Source: JBOGXA01 sp050694175 (GTDB lineage: Bacteria; Actinomycetota; CADDZG01; WHSQ01). Taken from it: a stretch of DNA of 64,000 nucleotides. The DNA is taken from contig JBOGXA010000009.1 of assembly GCA_050694175.1 (NCBI GenBank), positions 62,001 through 126,000 on the forward strand, written 5' to 3'. The notes under the pieces were generated by a model that was not told the DNA's origin, did no database searches, and saw nothing but the letters and a program-made list of their open reading frames with translations. A program made the position numbers and the translations under genes. Positions 22,379 to 30,077 of the stretch are shown one piece after another (the first letter of the stretch is position 1; every line of letters begins with the position of its first letter).

Positions 22379-23854
22379 CTGGACGTTGGCAAGCTCGGAT
22401 CGCTGCGGATTGGGCATCCACACCGGGTTCTCCGAACGACTCTCATCGCCCTGACGGGGCCGGGCCTTGTGACTCTGCTCGCGCTGCTCGAGGCCCGCGT
22501 GCCGACGACGACGGCTGCAATGCTGTACGTCCTCGTTGTCGCCGCGTGCTCGGCATTGGGGGGTGCGGCGGCCGGAATAGGCGCCTCAATCATGTCCTTT
22601 CTCGCGCTCAACTTCTTCTTCACTCCCCCGCTCCTTACGTTCGCCGTGGGGAAATCACAGGACTTGATCGCGCTGGTGGCATTTCTCGTCGTATCCGTTA
22701 TCACCGGTTTGTTGCTGTCTGCGGCTCTCAGGGAGAAGTCGCGGGCGGAGCGACGCGAGGTACAAACGCGGCTTCTCAATCGGTTTGCCAGTCGCTTACT
22801 GAAAGGTGATCCTCTCGAAACGGTGTTGCAGGATTTGGCGGAGAAACTTACGCAGCTGTTTGATCTCGAACGTGTAGAGATTCGAACGGTGATTACCGAA
22901 CCGGTCACGGTGGCATCCACACACGAGATCGCGGCGGGCGAACACTATTACGTCGAATTGACTTCGAAGCTCGGTCCGGTCGGAGAGATGTTCGTTACAG
23001 CGTCCGCCAAGAAAGGAGAATTCGACCAGGATGAGCGGGCCGTTCTTCGGGGGTTCGCAGGACAGCTTGCGCTTGCTCTTGAGAGCATGCGGTTGAGCAA
23101 CGAGATGAAGCGAGTGCAACTTGACGCAGAGACCAACCGACTACGTGCGACTTTGTTCTCGGGCGTGACCCACGACCTGAAGACGCCGCTGTCGGCAATC
23201 ACCGCGTCTGTTACAAGCCTGCTCGATGGAGAGGGATTCACTCATAAGGAGCGCCGGGAACACCTCGAGATGATCAAGCAGGAGGCCGATCACCTGAATC
23301 GCGTCGTCAGCAATCTCCTCGATCTGTCTCGCTTGCGCGCCGGCGCACTGGTTCCATCGAAAGCGCGGGCCGCGATAGAAGAACCCATCGAAGCGGTCGT
23401 CGCAAGGCTGCAACCCTTGCTCAAGGGTCGGGAAGTGAATATAAGTCTCCCGGGGCGGTTGCCTGATGTCGATATCGATCTGGTCCAGGTCGATCAAGTC
23501 CTGACGAATCTCATCGAGAACGCGATCAAGTTCAGCCCAGCCGGTTCACCCATCACCATCTCCGCCGTAGGCGGCCCTACCGGAGTACGCGTCACCGTGG
23601 CAGATCGGGGGCCCGGCATTCCGAAGCAGGAGCGTGATCGCGTCTTCCAACCTTTCGAGAAGGGCGAGGGTGAGAACGCCGGGACCGGTCTCGGGTTGGC
23701 TATTGCCAAGGCGGTGGTAGTTGCGCACGGCGGTCGCATTTGGGCAATGGAATCTCCCGGTGGGGGCGCGGCAATCACGTTCGAATTGCCGGGCAACGGG
23801 GTTCCTCCCCCGACGGAGAGCGGGGAGCCCGAAGGGCAACCCGCTCGCAGATAG
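22379..23854 (+). CDS. Short KdpD-like sensor histidine kinase
   Basis: About 491 residues. It has the four-helix DUF4118 membrane domain of KdpD (including MSFLALNFFFTPP), a GAF-like domain, then H-box FSGVTHDLKTPLSAI, N-box LIENAIKFSPAG, G1 ADRGPGIP and G2 GTGLGLAIAKAVV. The large N-terminal KdpD and USP domains of classical KdpD are missing. The start is unusual: no ATG, GTG or TTG occurs in frame between the direct repeats and the membrane domain, but AAAGGAG (22364-22370) lies 8 bases before a CTG at 22379. A CTG start is the best reading. The frame open from 22007 runs antisense into the KimA-like gene. Confidence 0.85.
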   Translation: MDVGKLGSLRIGHPHRVLRTTLIALTGPGLVTLLALLEARVPTTTAAMLYVLVVAACSALGGAAAGIGASIMSFLALNFFFTPPLLTFAVGKSQDLIALVAFLVVSVITGLLLSAALREKSRAERREVQTRLLNRFASRLLKGDPLETVLQDLAEKLTQLFDLERVEIRTVITEPVTVASTHEIAAGEHYYVELTSKLGPVGEMFVTASAKKGEFDQDERAVLRGFAGQLALALESMRLSNEMKRVQLDAETNRLRATLFSGVTHDLKTPLSAITASVTSLLDGEGFTHKERREHLEMIKQEADHLNRVVSNLLDLSRLRAGALVPSKARAAIEEPIEAVVARLQPLLKGREVNISLPGRLPDVDIDLVQVDQVLTNLIENAIKFSPAGSPITISAVGGPTGVRVTVADRGPGIPKQERDRVFQPFEKGEGENAGTGLGLAIAKAVVVAHGGRIWAMESPGGGAAITFELPGNGVPPPTESGEPEGQPARR

Positions 23855-23877
23855 GAGAGGTAGGGAGTTGGGGGAAA

Positions 23878-24576
23878 ATGGAAGCCCGCGTCCTAGTAGT
23901 CGACGACGACACCCAGATGCTGCGAACCGTCTCGAACATCTTGAACGCTCGCGATTACGAGGTCCTGTCGGCTGCGGACGGCGAGGCAGCTCTGAAGCTT
24001 CTGGCGGATGAGCAGATCGATCTCGTCCTCCTTGACTTGGGCCTTCCCCGTCTCGATGGAAAGGACGTCATAACCCGCCTGCGAACATGGTCGGAGACTC
24101 CCGTGATCGTGTTGTCGGTCCGGGATGCGCAGGACGAAAAGGTTGCGGCTCTCGATGCCGGCGCGGACGACTATCTGACGAAGCCATTCGGTACAAGGGA
24201 ACTGTTGGCGAGGATGCGAGCGGTACTGCGGCGACGCGGAGCCGACGGGGTAGAGGAGAATCGGGCACTCAAGTTCCAGGGACTTGAGATTGATTCGTCC
24301 CGACATTTGGTGGCCCTTAACGACAAGCCAATCCATCTGACGCCAACCGAATACCGCCTTCTTCACACGATGGCCGCACATCCGGGGAAGCTCTTGACCC
24401 AACAGTTCTTGTTGCAGCGAGTGTGGGGGCCTGGGTACGGGACGGAGTCTCACTATCTCCGCCTGTATGTGCGGCAGCTGCGCCAGAAGCTCGGCGACAA
24501 TCCGGCCCGCCCCCGGTGGATCACGACCGAACCCGGCCTTGGATACAGGTGGCTTCCGGAGCCTGAGCCCGATTAG
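23878..24576 (+). CDS. KdpE-like response regulator
   Basis: A 232-residue OmpR-family regulator. Phospho-acceptor Asp is in VLLDLGLPRLDG (about residue 51), the Lys in YLTKPFG. The winged helix ends with SHYLRLYVRQLRQKLGDNPARP and ITTEPGLGYRW, which is the KdpE signature ending. The ATG at 23878 follows GGGAG and lies 23 bases after the kinase stop. With the partner kinase and adjacent KimA-like gene it probably controls potassium uptake. No kdpFABC genes occur in the window. Confidence 0.9.
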   Translation: MEARVLVVDDDTQMLRTVSNILNARDYEVLSAADGEAALKLLADEQIDLVLLDLGLPRLDGKDVITRLRTWSETPVIVLSVRDAQDEKVAALDAGADDYLTKPFGTRELLARMRAVLRRRGADGVEENRALKFQGLEIDSSRHLVALNDKPIHLTPTEYRLLHTMAAHPGKLLTQQFLLQRVWGPGYGTESHYLRLYVRQLRQKLGDNPARPRWITTEPGLGYRWLPEPEPD

Positions 24577-24659
24577 CCGTACGCCTTCGCACGGCGTCGG
24601 TTGGTGTCGGGCGGGCTGGCGTCCTCGCTCACGGCCGTTAGCCGCGGGCCCCAGAGAGC

Positions 24660-26021
24660 TCATCCGCGATCGGGGCCGCCCGCAAGCCGCCGGATCCAGC
24701 GACGCCCGGCGAACCGGGCGGCGGTCGTGGCGGTCCGGGCGATCATCCAGATCGATAACCCGGCCGCCAGGCCGGCGGTACCCCACTGAAACGCCAGCGC
24801 TGCGATCGCAAGCCCGACGAACAAAGCCGACGAGGCGGCCATCGACGCGGCGAGGAATGCGGCGTCCGCCGCACCGATCAGGATCCCGTCGAGCGTGAAG
24901 GCGGCACCTGCGAGGGGTTGAAGCAGAGCGAGCCAGATCAGGAGATCGGTAGTGGCCGCGACCACGAGGGGGTCGTCGGAGAAGACGCCGGCGATGGGCC
25001 GGGCCAGCGGCAGCAGGAGTGCTGCGAGGAGCAGCCCGAGTCCAATGCCCCACTCCATGAGACGGGTGCTGTTGGAGACGGCACGCGGTGGGTCCGGAGA
25101 TCCCAATGTTCGTCCCACCATCGCCTGCGCCGCGATGGCCACTGCATCCAGCGTCAGGGCCAAGAACAGAAAGAGCTGCATCGTGATCTGCCACGAAGCG
25201 ACCTCGACCTCGCCCATGCGTGTTGCGACCGCGGTCGCAACGGTCAGGGCTGCCAGCAGTGATCCGGTCCGCACAGCCAGAGCACTCCCCACCGTCAACA
25301 GTGTCCGCGCAGACCCATAGTCCCAGCGCCACCGCGCGCCCACCATCCGGCGCTTCAACACGATCACGAAGCCCGCAGCCGCGGTCGTCTGGCAGACGAC
25401 GACGGCCCACGCAGCACCTTCGATCCCCCACCCGGCGGTGAAGATCAGCAGATAGCCGATCACCACGTTGGCCAGCGCTCCGGAGACGGCAATGATCATG
25501 GCAGAGCGCGTATCGTGTGCGCCCCGAAGCCATCCGTGACCCACCTGCGCGAGCAGGACGGGGGTCGCGGCCAGGATGCGAATGCGTAGGTAGGACTCCG
25601 CGTAATGCTCCACCGAGTCGCGCGCTCCCAAGGCGCGCACGATGGGCGACGCAAACAGCGATCCGAGAATGGTTACTGCGAGTCCGAGCACGACCGCCAG
25701 CAGAATCGCCTGCACGCCGATGCGCGTCGCCGAATCATCGTCTCCCGCTCCGAGTGCCGCAGCTACCCGAGGGGTGACGCCGTAGGCGAGGAAGGAAAAG
25801 AGCCAGAAGGAAGCGGTGAAGGCGGCGGTCCCGACCGCCACGGCCCCCAGCTGCGGGGTTCCGAGATGACCGACGTAGGCGGTGTCCACCAGCGAATAGA
25901 GCGGGTCGGCGGCCAGCGCTCCCAGAGCCGGAACGGCGAGAGCAAGGATCGTGCGATCGTCTTTGTGCCGCCCGGGAGCCCTTATGCGGTGCGCGCTCAA
26001 AGGGATCACGACGGCGAGCAT
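24660..26021 (-). CDS. MATE-family (DinF-like) efflux protein
   Basis: About 453 residues and 12 hydrophobic helices, with the MATE/DinF hallmarks ALAVPALGALAADPLYSLVD at the start, TAYVGHLGTPQLGAVAVGTA, and the repeat of this pattern after the middle (RMGEVEVASWQITMQLFLFLA). It should export cations or drugs by sodium or proton antiport. The start is uncertain: 26021 gives a leader of about 25 residues before the first helix, while the longest frame opens at 26084, inside the end of the IS30 element. No ribosome site stands out. The element lies about 60 bases upstream, so the native promoter may be gone. Confidence 0.88.
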   Translation of the reverse strand: MLAVVIPLSAHRIRAPGRHKDDRTILALAVPALGALAADPLYSLVDTAYVGHLGTPQLGAVAVGTAAFTASFWLFSFLAYGVTPRVAAALGAGDDDSATRIGVQAILLAVVLGLAVTILGSLFASPIVRALGARDSVEHYAESYLRIRILAATPVLLAQVGHGWLRGAHDTRSAMIIAVSGALANVVIGYLLIFTAGWGIEGAAWAVVVCQTTAAAGFVIVLKRRMVGARWRWDYGSARTLLTVGSALAVRTGSLLAALTVATAVATRMGEVEVASWQITMQLFLFLALTLDAVAIAAQAMVGRTLGSPDPPRAVSNSTRLMEWGIGLGLLLAALLLPLARPIAGVFSDDPLVVAATTDLLIWLALLQPLAGAAFTLDGILIGAADAAFLAASMAASSALFVGLAIAALAFQWGTAGLAAGLSIWMIARTATTAARFAGRRWIRRLAGGPDRG

Positions 26022-26080
26022 ACGAACCGATGGCACATCCGCGGATTCCTCCGCCGAGTGTTCGCCACGCGCCGTTGACC

Positions 26081-27265
26081 TCAACCGGTCGACGCAACAA
26101 GCTCCCCGAGTTTCTCCGCGGGCTTCTTCCAGCCTAGGGTCATCCGTGGTCGTCCGTTGAGACCATCGGCAGCAGCCCGAAGATCAGCGTCGGTGACGTT
26201 CGTGAGGCTCATGCCTTTCGGGAAATATTGACGCAGCAGACCGTTGGTGTTCTCGTTGGACCCCCGCTGCCACGGAGAGCGGGGATCACAGAAATAGACG
26301 TCGACGCCAGTGTCGACCTTGAAGCGAATGTGTTGTGCCATCTCGATGCCCTGGTCCCAGGTGAGGGTCCGCTTCAGCGACTGCGGCAACGTCTGGATGA
26401 CTTCGCTCATCGCTTCCCGCACCTGCTCTGCGCTGCGTCCGTTGGGCAACCGGAACAGCAACACGTAGCGGGTCGACCGTTCGACGATGGTGCCGATCGC
26501 GCTCTTGCCGTTCTTGCCCATCAGCAGGTCCCCTTCCCAGTGACCGGGCACGGCCCGGTCTTCGACCTCCGGTGGTCGCTCGCTGATCATCACCATGGCG
26601 GGGATCCGAGCCTTGGCCTTGGGTCGGCCGCGGACCACCCGCTTGGCCCGCCCGGTGCGCAGGCAACGCGCCAGCTCCCGGCGCAGCTCGCCGCGTCCCT
26701 GCACGTAGATGGACTTGTAGATGGTCCCGTGGGAGATGCGCATGGCGGGATCGTCTCCGAACTCGTCTTTTAGTCGCTTGTCGATCTGCTGAGGTGACCA
26801 CAGTTGCAGCAGATCGGCCACCACCCGGTCCCGCAATCCCGGGTGGGTGGCGAGCTTGGTCGCCTTGGGGCGGCGGGCGCGCTGTTCGGCGTGCCGGTGG
26901 GCGACGACGGGCCGATAGCCGTCGCGGCCACCGTTGGCGTTGACCTCCCGACTGACGGTGGATGGGTGGCGTCCGATCCGTCGCGCTATCGCCCGCAACG
27001 AATGCCGGGCCTCGAGTCCGATCTTGATCGCGATGCGGTCATCCAGTGACAGCCGCCGGCTGCCTCCGTCCCACATCTCTTTGCGAATCACCCCGCCGAG
27101 CCGTTGCAGGACGATCTCCACCGATCCGAAGGACAGGTCGACGGCCTCGGCTATCTGCCGATAAGTCGCGCCCTGCCGCGCAAGCCGGATGATCTGACGG
27201 CGCTTTTCTGGTGTCACCCATCGATAGCGTCCAGGCACGAATCCCTCCTCTGCTCGGATGGACAT
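26081..27265 (-). CDS. IS30-family transposase
   Basis: A 394-residue transposase, apparently intact. The N-terminal helix-turn-helix region contains RQIAEAVDLSFGSVEIVLQR and the IS30-type LRAIARRIGRHPSTVSREVN. The DDE catalytic residues are visible as Asp in HWEGDLLMG, Asp in LTWDQGIEMA and Glu in GSNENTNGLLRQYFPKG. The DDE domain is preceded by the LWSPQQIDKRL segment typical of the family. A GTG/ATG start choice is clear at 27265 behind GGAGG. Its length is that of full IS30 transposases, so the element could be active. Confidence 0.93.
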   Translation of the reverse strand: MSIRAEEGFVPGRYRWVTPEKRRQIIRLARQGATYRQIAEAVDLSFGSVEIVLQRLGGVIRKEMWDGGSRRLSLDDRIAIKIGLEARHSLRAIARRIGRHPSTVSREVNANGGRDGYRPVVAHRHAEQRARRPKATKLATHPGLRDRVVADLLQLWSPQQIDKRLKDEFGDDPAMRISHGTIYKSIYVQGRGELRRELARCLRTGRAKRVVRGRPKAKARIPAMVMISERPPEVEDRAVPGHWEGDLLMGKNGKSAIGTIVERSTRYVLLFRLPNGRSAEQVREAMSEVIQTLPQSLKRTLTWDQGIEMAQHIRFKVDTGVDVYFCDPRSPWQRGSNENTNGLLRQYFPKGMSLTNVTDADLRAAADGLNGRPRMTLGWKKPAEKLGELVASTG

Positions 27266-27306
27266 AAAGGTCCATCACTCAGGGAGGTGTTGCGTGGATT
27301 CTTTGA
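26081..27306 (-). mobile_element. IS30-family insertion sequence
   Basis: One intact transposase with related ends. Reading inwards, the left end has ACGCAACAAGCTCCCCGAG (26092-26110, inside the transposase C-terminus) and the right end ACGCAACACCTCCCTGAG (27295-27278). Outside these, matches are weaker, so the exact tips and any target duplication were not fixed. Boundaries given are approximate. Confidence 0.7.
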
Positions 27307-27383
27307 ATCCGCCGCCGCCATAGCGCGCTTCTGGAACAGTCACCCAGGGTCGGCGCTCTCCAGGATGGTTGTATGAAGGGGCT

Positions 27384-27788
27384 GTGACACGGCGGGGGTT
27401 ACAGATCATCTTGACGCTACTTGGGAGCGTCGCTCTTGTCGCCGGAGTGCTGTCCGTGCTGTTCGGTGTCTATCTGATACCGGATCACGGAGACGTGAAC
27501 CCCAGCGTCGACAGCGAGATGCGCTTCTTTGCCGTTTGGTACGCGGGCGCGGGCCTCGTGGTATTGCGCGTGGTGCCGAGGGTCGAGGCGGCCCGCCAAA
27601 CGATCCGCGCAGTCGCGGCGGCTTTCTTCATCGCCGGGTGCTCGCGGTTGATCTCCATCATCGTCGCCGGCAACCCCCACGCCCTCTTCCTAGTCCTGAT
27701 GGCGATTGAGCTCGTCCTCCCACTTGTGATCGTGCCGTGGCAGACATCGATAGCGCGCCCAAATGTGAGAGACAGAACATCCGTCTAG
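27384..27788 (+). CDS. DUF4345-like small membrane protein
   Basis: About 134 residues with four hydrophobic helices. The pattern matches DUF4345: a first helix with LLGSVALVAGVLSVLFGVYLI, then DSEMRFFAVWYAGAGLVVL with the conserved RFxAxWY, and RLISIIVAGNPHALFL. Function is unknown. The GTG at 27384 is chosen because the frame before it (TTG at 27369) adds five residues and GAAGGGG lies just upstream. It begins 78 bases after the right end of the IS30 element and runs towards a convergent oxidoreductase gene. Confidence 0.75.
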   Translation: MTRRGLQIILTLLGSVALVAGVLSVLFGVYLIPDHGDVNPSVDSEMRFFAVWYAGAGLVVLRVVPRVEAARQTIRAVAAAFFIAGCSRLISIIVAGNPHALFLVLMAIELVLPLVIVPWQTSIARPNVRDRTSV

Positions 27789-27840
27789 TGGAGGACTACG
27801 AACTCGGCGCGCAGAGTTCGGAAGTCGCCCGAACGGCGCG

Positions 27841-28461
27841 TTACTCGGCAGCGATCTCGCGGGGGTGCCGGAGCCGGTACACGAACGGGCCCAACCCGCG
27901 CCCATAGCAGAGCCGAATCACGACGCGGGCGAAATCTTCGAGTTCGCCTGCGGCATCGAGACCCCCGGCATCGATGGGCTCATAGCCGGCATCACTGATC
28001 AGCGTGGCGGCCAGCTCCTTAGCCGCGTCATCATCTCCGCAGAACAACAGGTCGGGTCGCCCGGGTGCGGCGGCAATGTCGTCGTAGAGAGCCGCGAACA
28101 CGGTGTTGAAAGCCTTGACGACGTGAGCCCCGGCGGCCACCTCGGCCAGCTGGACGGCAAGCGGCGGGCTCCCTGGAACGGCTCCGACGTCGTTCGTGCA
28201 GTCGATGAGCACCTTCCCCGACAGGTCGCCCGCGTCGCACACGCTCTGTTTCGCAATGCTCGCCGGCACCGCGAGGACCACGGCATCGGCGCCTGCCGCA
28301 GCCTCCGGCACGGCTACCGAACGCGTGCCGATATCTGCGGCTTTACGCTCAAGCGCGCTCGGGTCACGCGATCCGCTCAGCGTTACGTCGTGACCGGCGC
28401 GCACCCACGTTGCCGCCAGACCTCCCCCGACACGTCCTGCCCCGACCACAGCGACCCTCAT
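27841..28461 (-). CDS. F420-dependent NADP oxidoreductase-type NAD(P)-binding protein
   Basis: A 206-residue Rossmann-fold protein beginning MRVAVVGAGRVGGGLAATW, the dinucleotide-binding turn. It continues with VVLAVPASI, KVLIDCTNDVG and HVVKAFNTVFAALYDD, as in the NPDR group that includes coenzyme F420-dependent NADP oxidoreductase. Such proteins transfer hydride between F420 or another carrier and NADP. Cofactor preference cannot be decided here. The C-terminal half is shorter than in ketol or hydroxyacid reductases, in line with the small NPDR members. The start has AAGGAGA upstream of the ATG. Confidence 0.82.
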   Translation of the reverse strand: MRVAVVGAGRVGGGLAATWVRAGHDVTLSGSRDPSALERKAADIGTRSVAVPEAAAGADAVVLAVPASIAKQSVCDAGDLSGKVLIDCTNDVGAVPGSPPLAVQLAEVAAGAHVVKAFNTVFAALYDDIAAAPGRPDLLFCGDDDAAKELAATLISDAGYEPIDAGGLDAAGELEDFARVVIRLCYGRGLGPFVYRLRHPREIAAE

Positions 28462-28613
28462 TTGTTCTCTCCTTAGATAGCCATCGCCCGCACGACCGAT
28501 GGTCTGGTTCTCATCGCGATCGTCTCATGCACCAACGGGTCGGCACAGGCTCGCCTGCCGCTTCCGGGCTGCCCCGGCCCCGAGGGACATCCAGATCACG
28601 GTAGGAAGGAGAC

Positions 28614-29579
28614 ATGGCTACGACCCTCGCCCACGAGACCTGGTTCACCGAGCGACGGCCACCGTACGACTGGGAGTTCTTGATCGACCCCGCCACGCTG
28701 GTGGCGCTCGGAGTCACCGCGGCGATCGCGGCGACCTGGATTCTGGCGGCCAGGCGCGCGCCGCGGCCCGAGCTCTCCTTTCTTGCTCCGCTCGGGTGGT
28801 TCGGCCCGTGGATCCCACGCTTGCTTGCGATTCATGCCGGCGCATCGCTGCTGTCCCAGGCGGCATCCGGGAGCTATCTGGCTCCCGCGCTCGACCTGCC
28901 GAACGGGTGGAGTGGAACGCTCCTCGCCGCGCTCGAAGCGATCATCGGCGTGTGGCTGATCGCCGGCTACCGCATCCGTCCGGCGGCAGCCCTCCTGGTC
29001 GCGGCGGGCCCCATCGGCGCGATCGGCTACGGCGCTATCCCCGTACTCGAACGGGTGGATCTCCTCGGGATCGCGCTCTTCCTCGTGATCATGCCACCGG
29101 ACGACAGCCGGCCCGGAGGCGCCGTCGCCCCGATGCACGTCCGGCTGCCCGCCGCGTTGTTTGGCCTGCGAATTCTCGTGGGCGGCGCACTCATCGTGCT
29201 CGCGTTCACAGAGAAGCTGATCCGGCCCGAACTGGCGCTGGCGTTCCTCGACGATTACCCCGCGTTCAACTTCCTCGGCGCGATGGGTATCGACATCGGC
29301 GATCTCGATTTCGTCCGGTTGGCGGGCGCGGCCGAGCTCTTGTTCGGAATCCTCGTGATCTCGGGCCGGCTTCCGCAGATAGCCATGGTCGTTGCCGGGA
29401 TCCCGTTCAACGCGACGCTCTTTTTCCTGGGTTCGAGTGAGCTTGTCGGCCATCTGCCCATCTACGGAGCGATGCTCGCCCTGTTGGTGTATGGGTCGGA
29501 CGTCCGCACAGCAGACGCCGTCGGCTGGTTCCCGGCTCCTCGAGCGCGTTCCGCGGAAGCGCAAGAGCAGCCGGCGTGA
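28614..29579 (+). CDS. DoxX-like polytopic membrane protein
   Basis: A 321-residue protein with about nine hydrophobic helices. Two DoxX-like units can be seen: LGWFGPWIPRLLAIHAGASL and GLRILVGGALIVLAFTEKLI, the second with the Arg/Glu/Lys pattern of the family, followed by VRLAGAAELLFGILVISGRL. DoxX-type proteins are membrane subunits of oxidoreductases or detoxification complexes, and the role here is unknown. The ATG has a strong AGGAAGGAGAC upstream. It is divergent from the oxidoreductase gene, with 152 bases between them. Confidence 0.78.
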   Translation: MATTLAHETWFTERRPPYDWEFLIDPATLVALGVTAAIAATWILAARRAPRPELSFLAPLGWFGPWIPRLLAIHAGASLLSQAASGSYLAPALDLPNGWSGTLLAALEAIIGVWLIAGYRIRPAAALLVAAGPIGAIGYGAIPVLERVDLLGIALFLVIMPPDDSRPGGAVAPMHVRLPAALFGLRILVGGALIVLAFTEKLIRPELALAFLDDYPAFNFLGAMGIDIGDLDFVRLAGAAELLFGILVISGRLPQIAMVVAGIPFNATLFFLGSSELVGHLPIYGAMLALLVYGSDVRTADAVGWFPAPRARSAEAQEQPA

Positions 29580-29585
29580 CCGGAC

Positions 29586-29792
29586 ATGCAGCCGCTGTGG
29601 AGATGTCCCGAGTGTGGGAGGGAGTTCGCAAATCGCGATCAGTCGCATGCATGTTTGGGGGCCCAGGAACACCTCGAGGGCCCGCTTGTTTTGGACGACT
29701 GGGGCCAAGCCCGGCCGGCCGACTTGGACAATTCGATGGGCGCGAGATCGTTGCCCCGGCGCCAAGCGGTTGTGTCCTTCCCGGGAAAATAG
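29586..29792 (+). pseudogene. N-terminal remnant of a DUF5655-type zinc-finger protein
   Basis: A 68-residue frame starting MQPLWRCPECGREFANRDQSHAC. The CPxCG...H...C pattern is that found at the start of DUF5655-domain proteins, which continue for another 100 residues or more. Here a stop follows at 29790-29792 and no continuation is visible in the other frames downstream, so the gene looks truncated. It begins 7 bases after the DoxX-like stop. An indel could have moved the remainder into another frame but I could not find it. Confidence 0.45.
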
Positions 29793-30077
29793 GCCCGTCA
29801 GATCACAAACGATCCACCAAGGCTCTTGCCCCGGTCACCGGCGATGGGTGATGATCGCGGTAAGCATCACCCGTCGGTCCGCCGCCGGCGACCGGGGAGC
29901 CGAAGAAGATATGTGGGCAGAAGCGTTCCTTACGGGGAGCACGAGGCCCAGCCAGTCCCGTAGAGCTCCCGACGGCGGACCGACCTCACGATTCATGCTG
30001 CCAAGTTGGCTCTCCTCCGAGACGGTGGGCTCGCACGCCCTTAAATCGGTCACGCCGAGACGCTCGCTTGATCCCCC
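29793..30077. other. Intergenic, no gene recognised
   Basis: 285 bases without a convincing ORF. A hairpin with arms GGTGATG and CATCACC around 29847-29872 could act as terminator or be chance. No T run follows. Confidence 0.4.

Noticed and set aside
22195..22379. c-di-AMP riboswitch upstream of the KimA-like gene
   Set aside because: KimA genes often have one, but I could not find the conserved core in the 184-base region.
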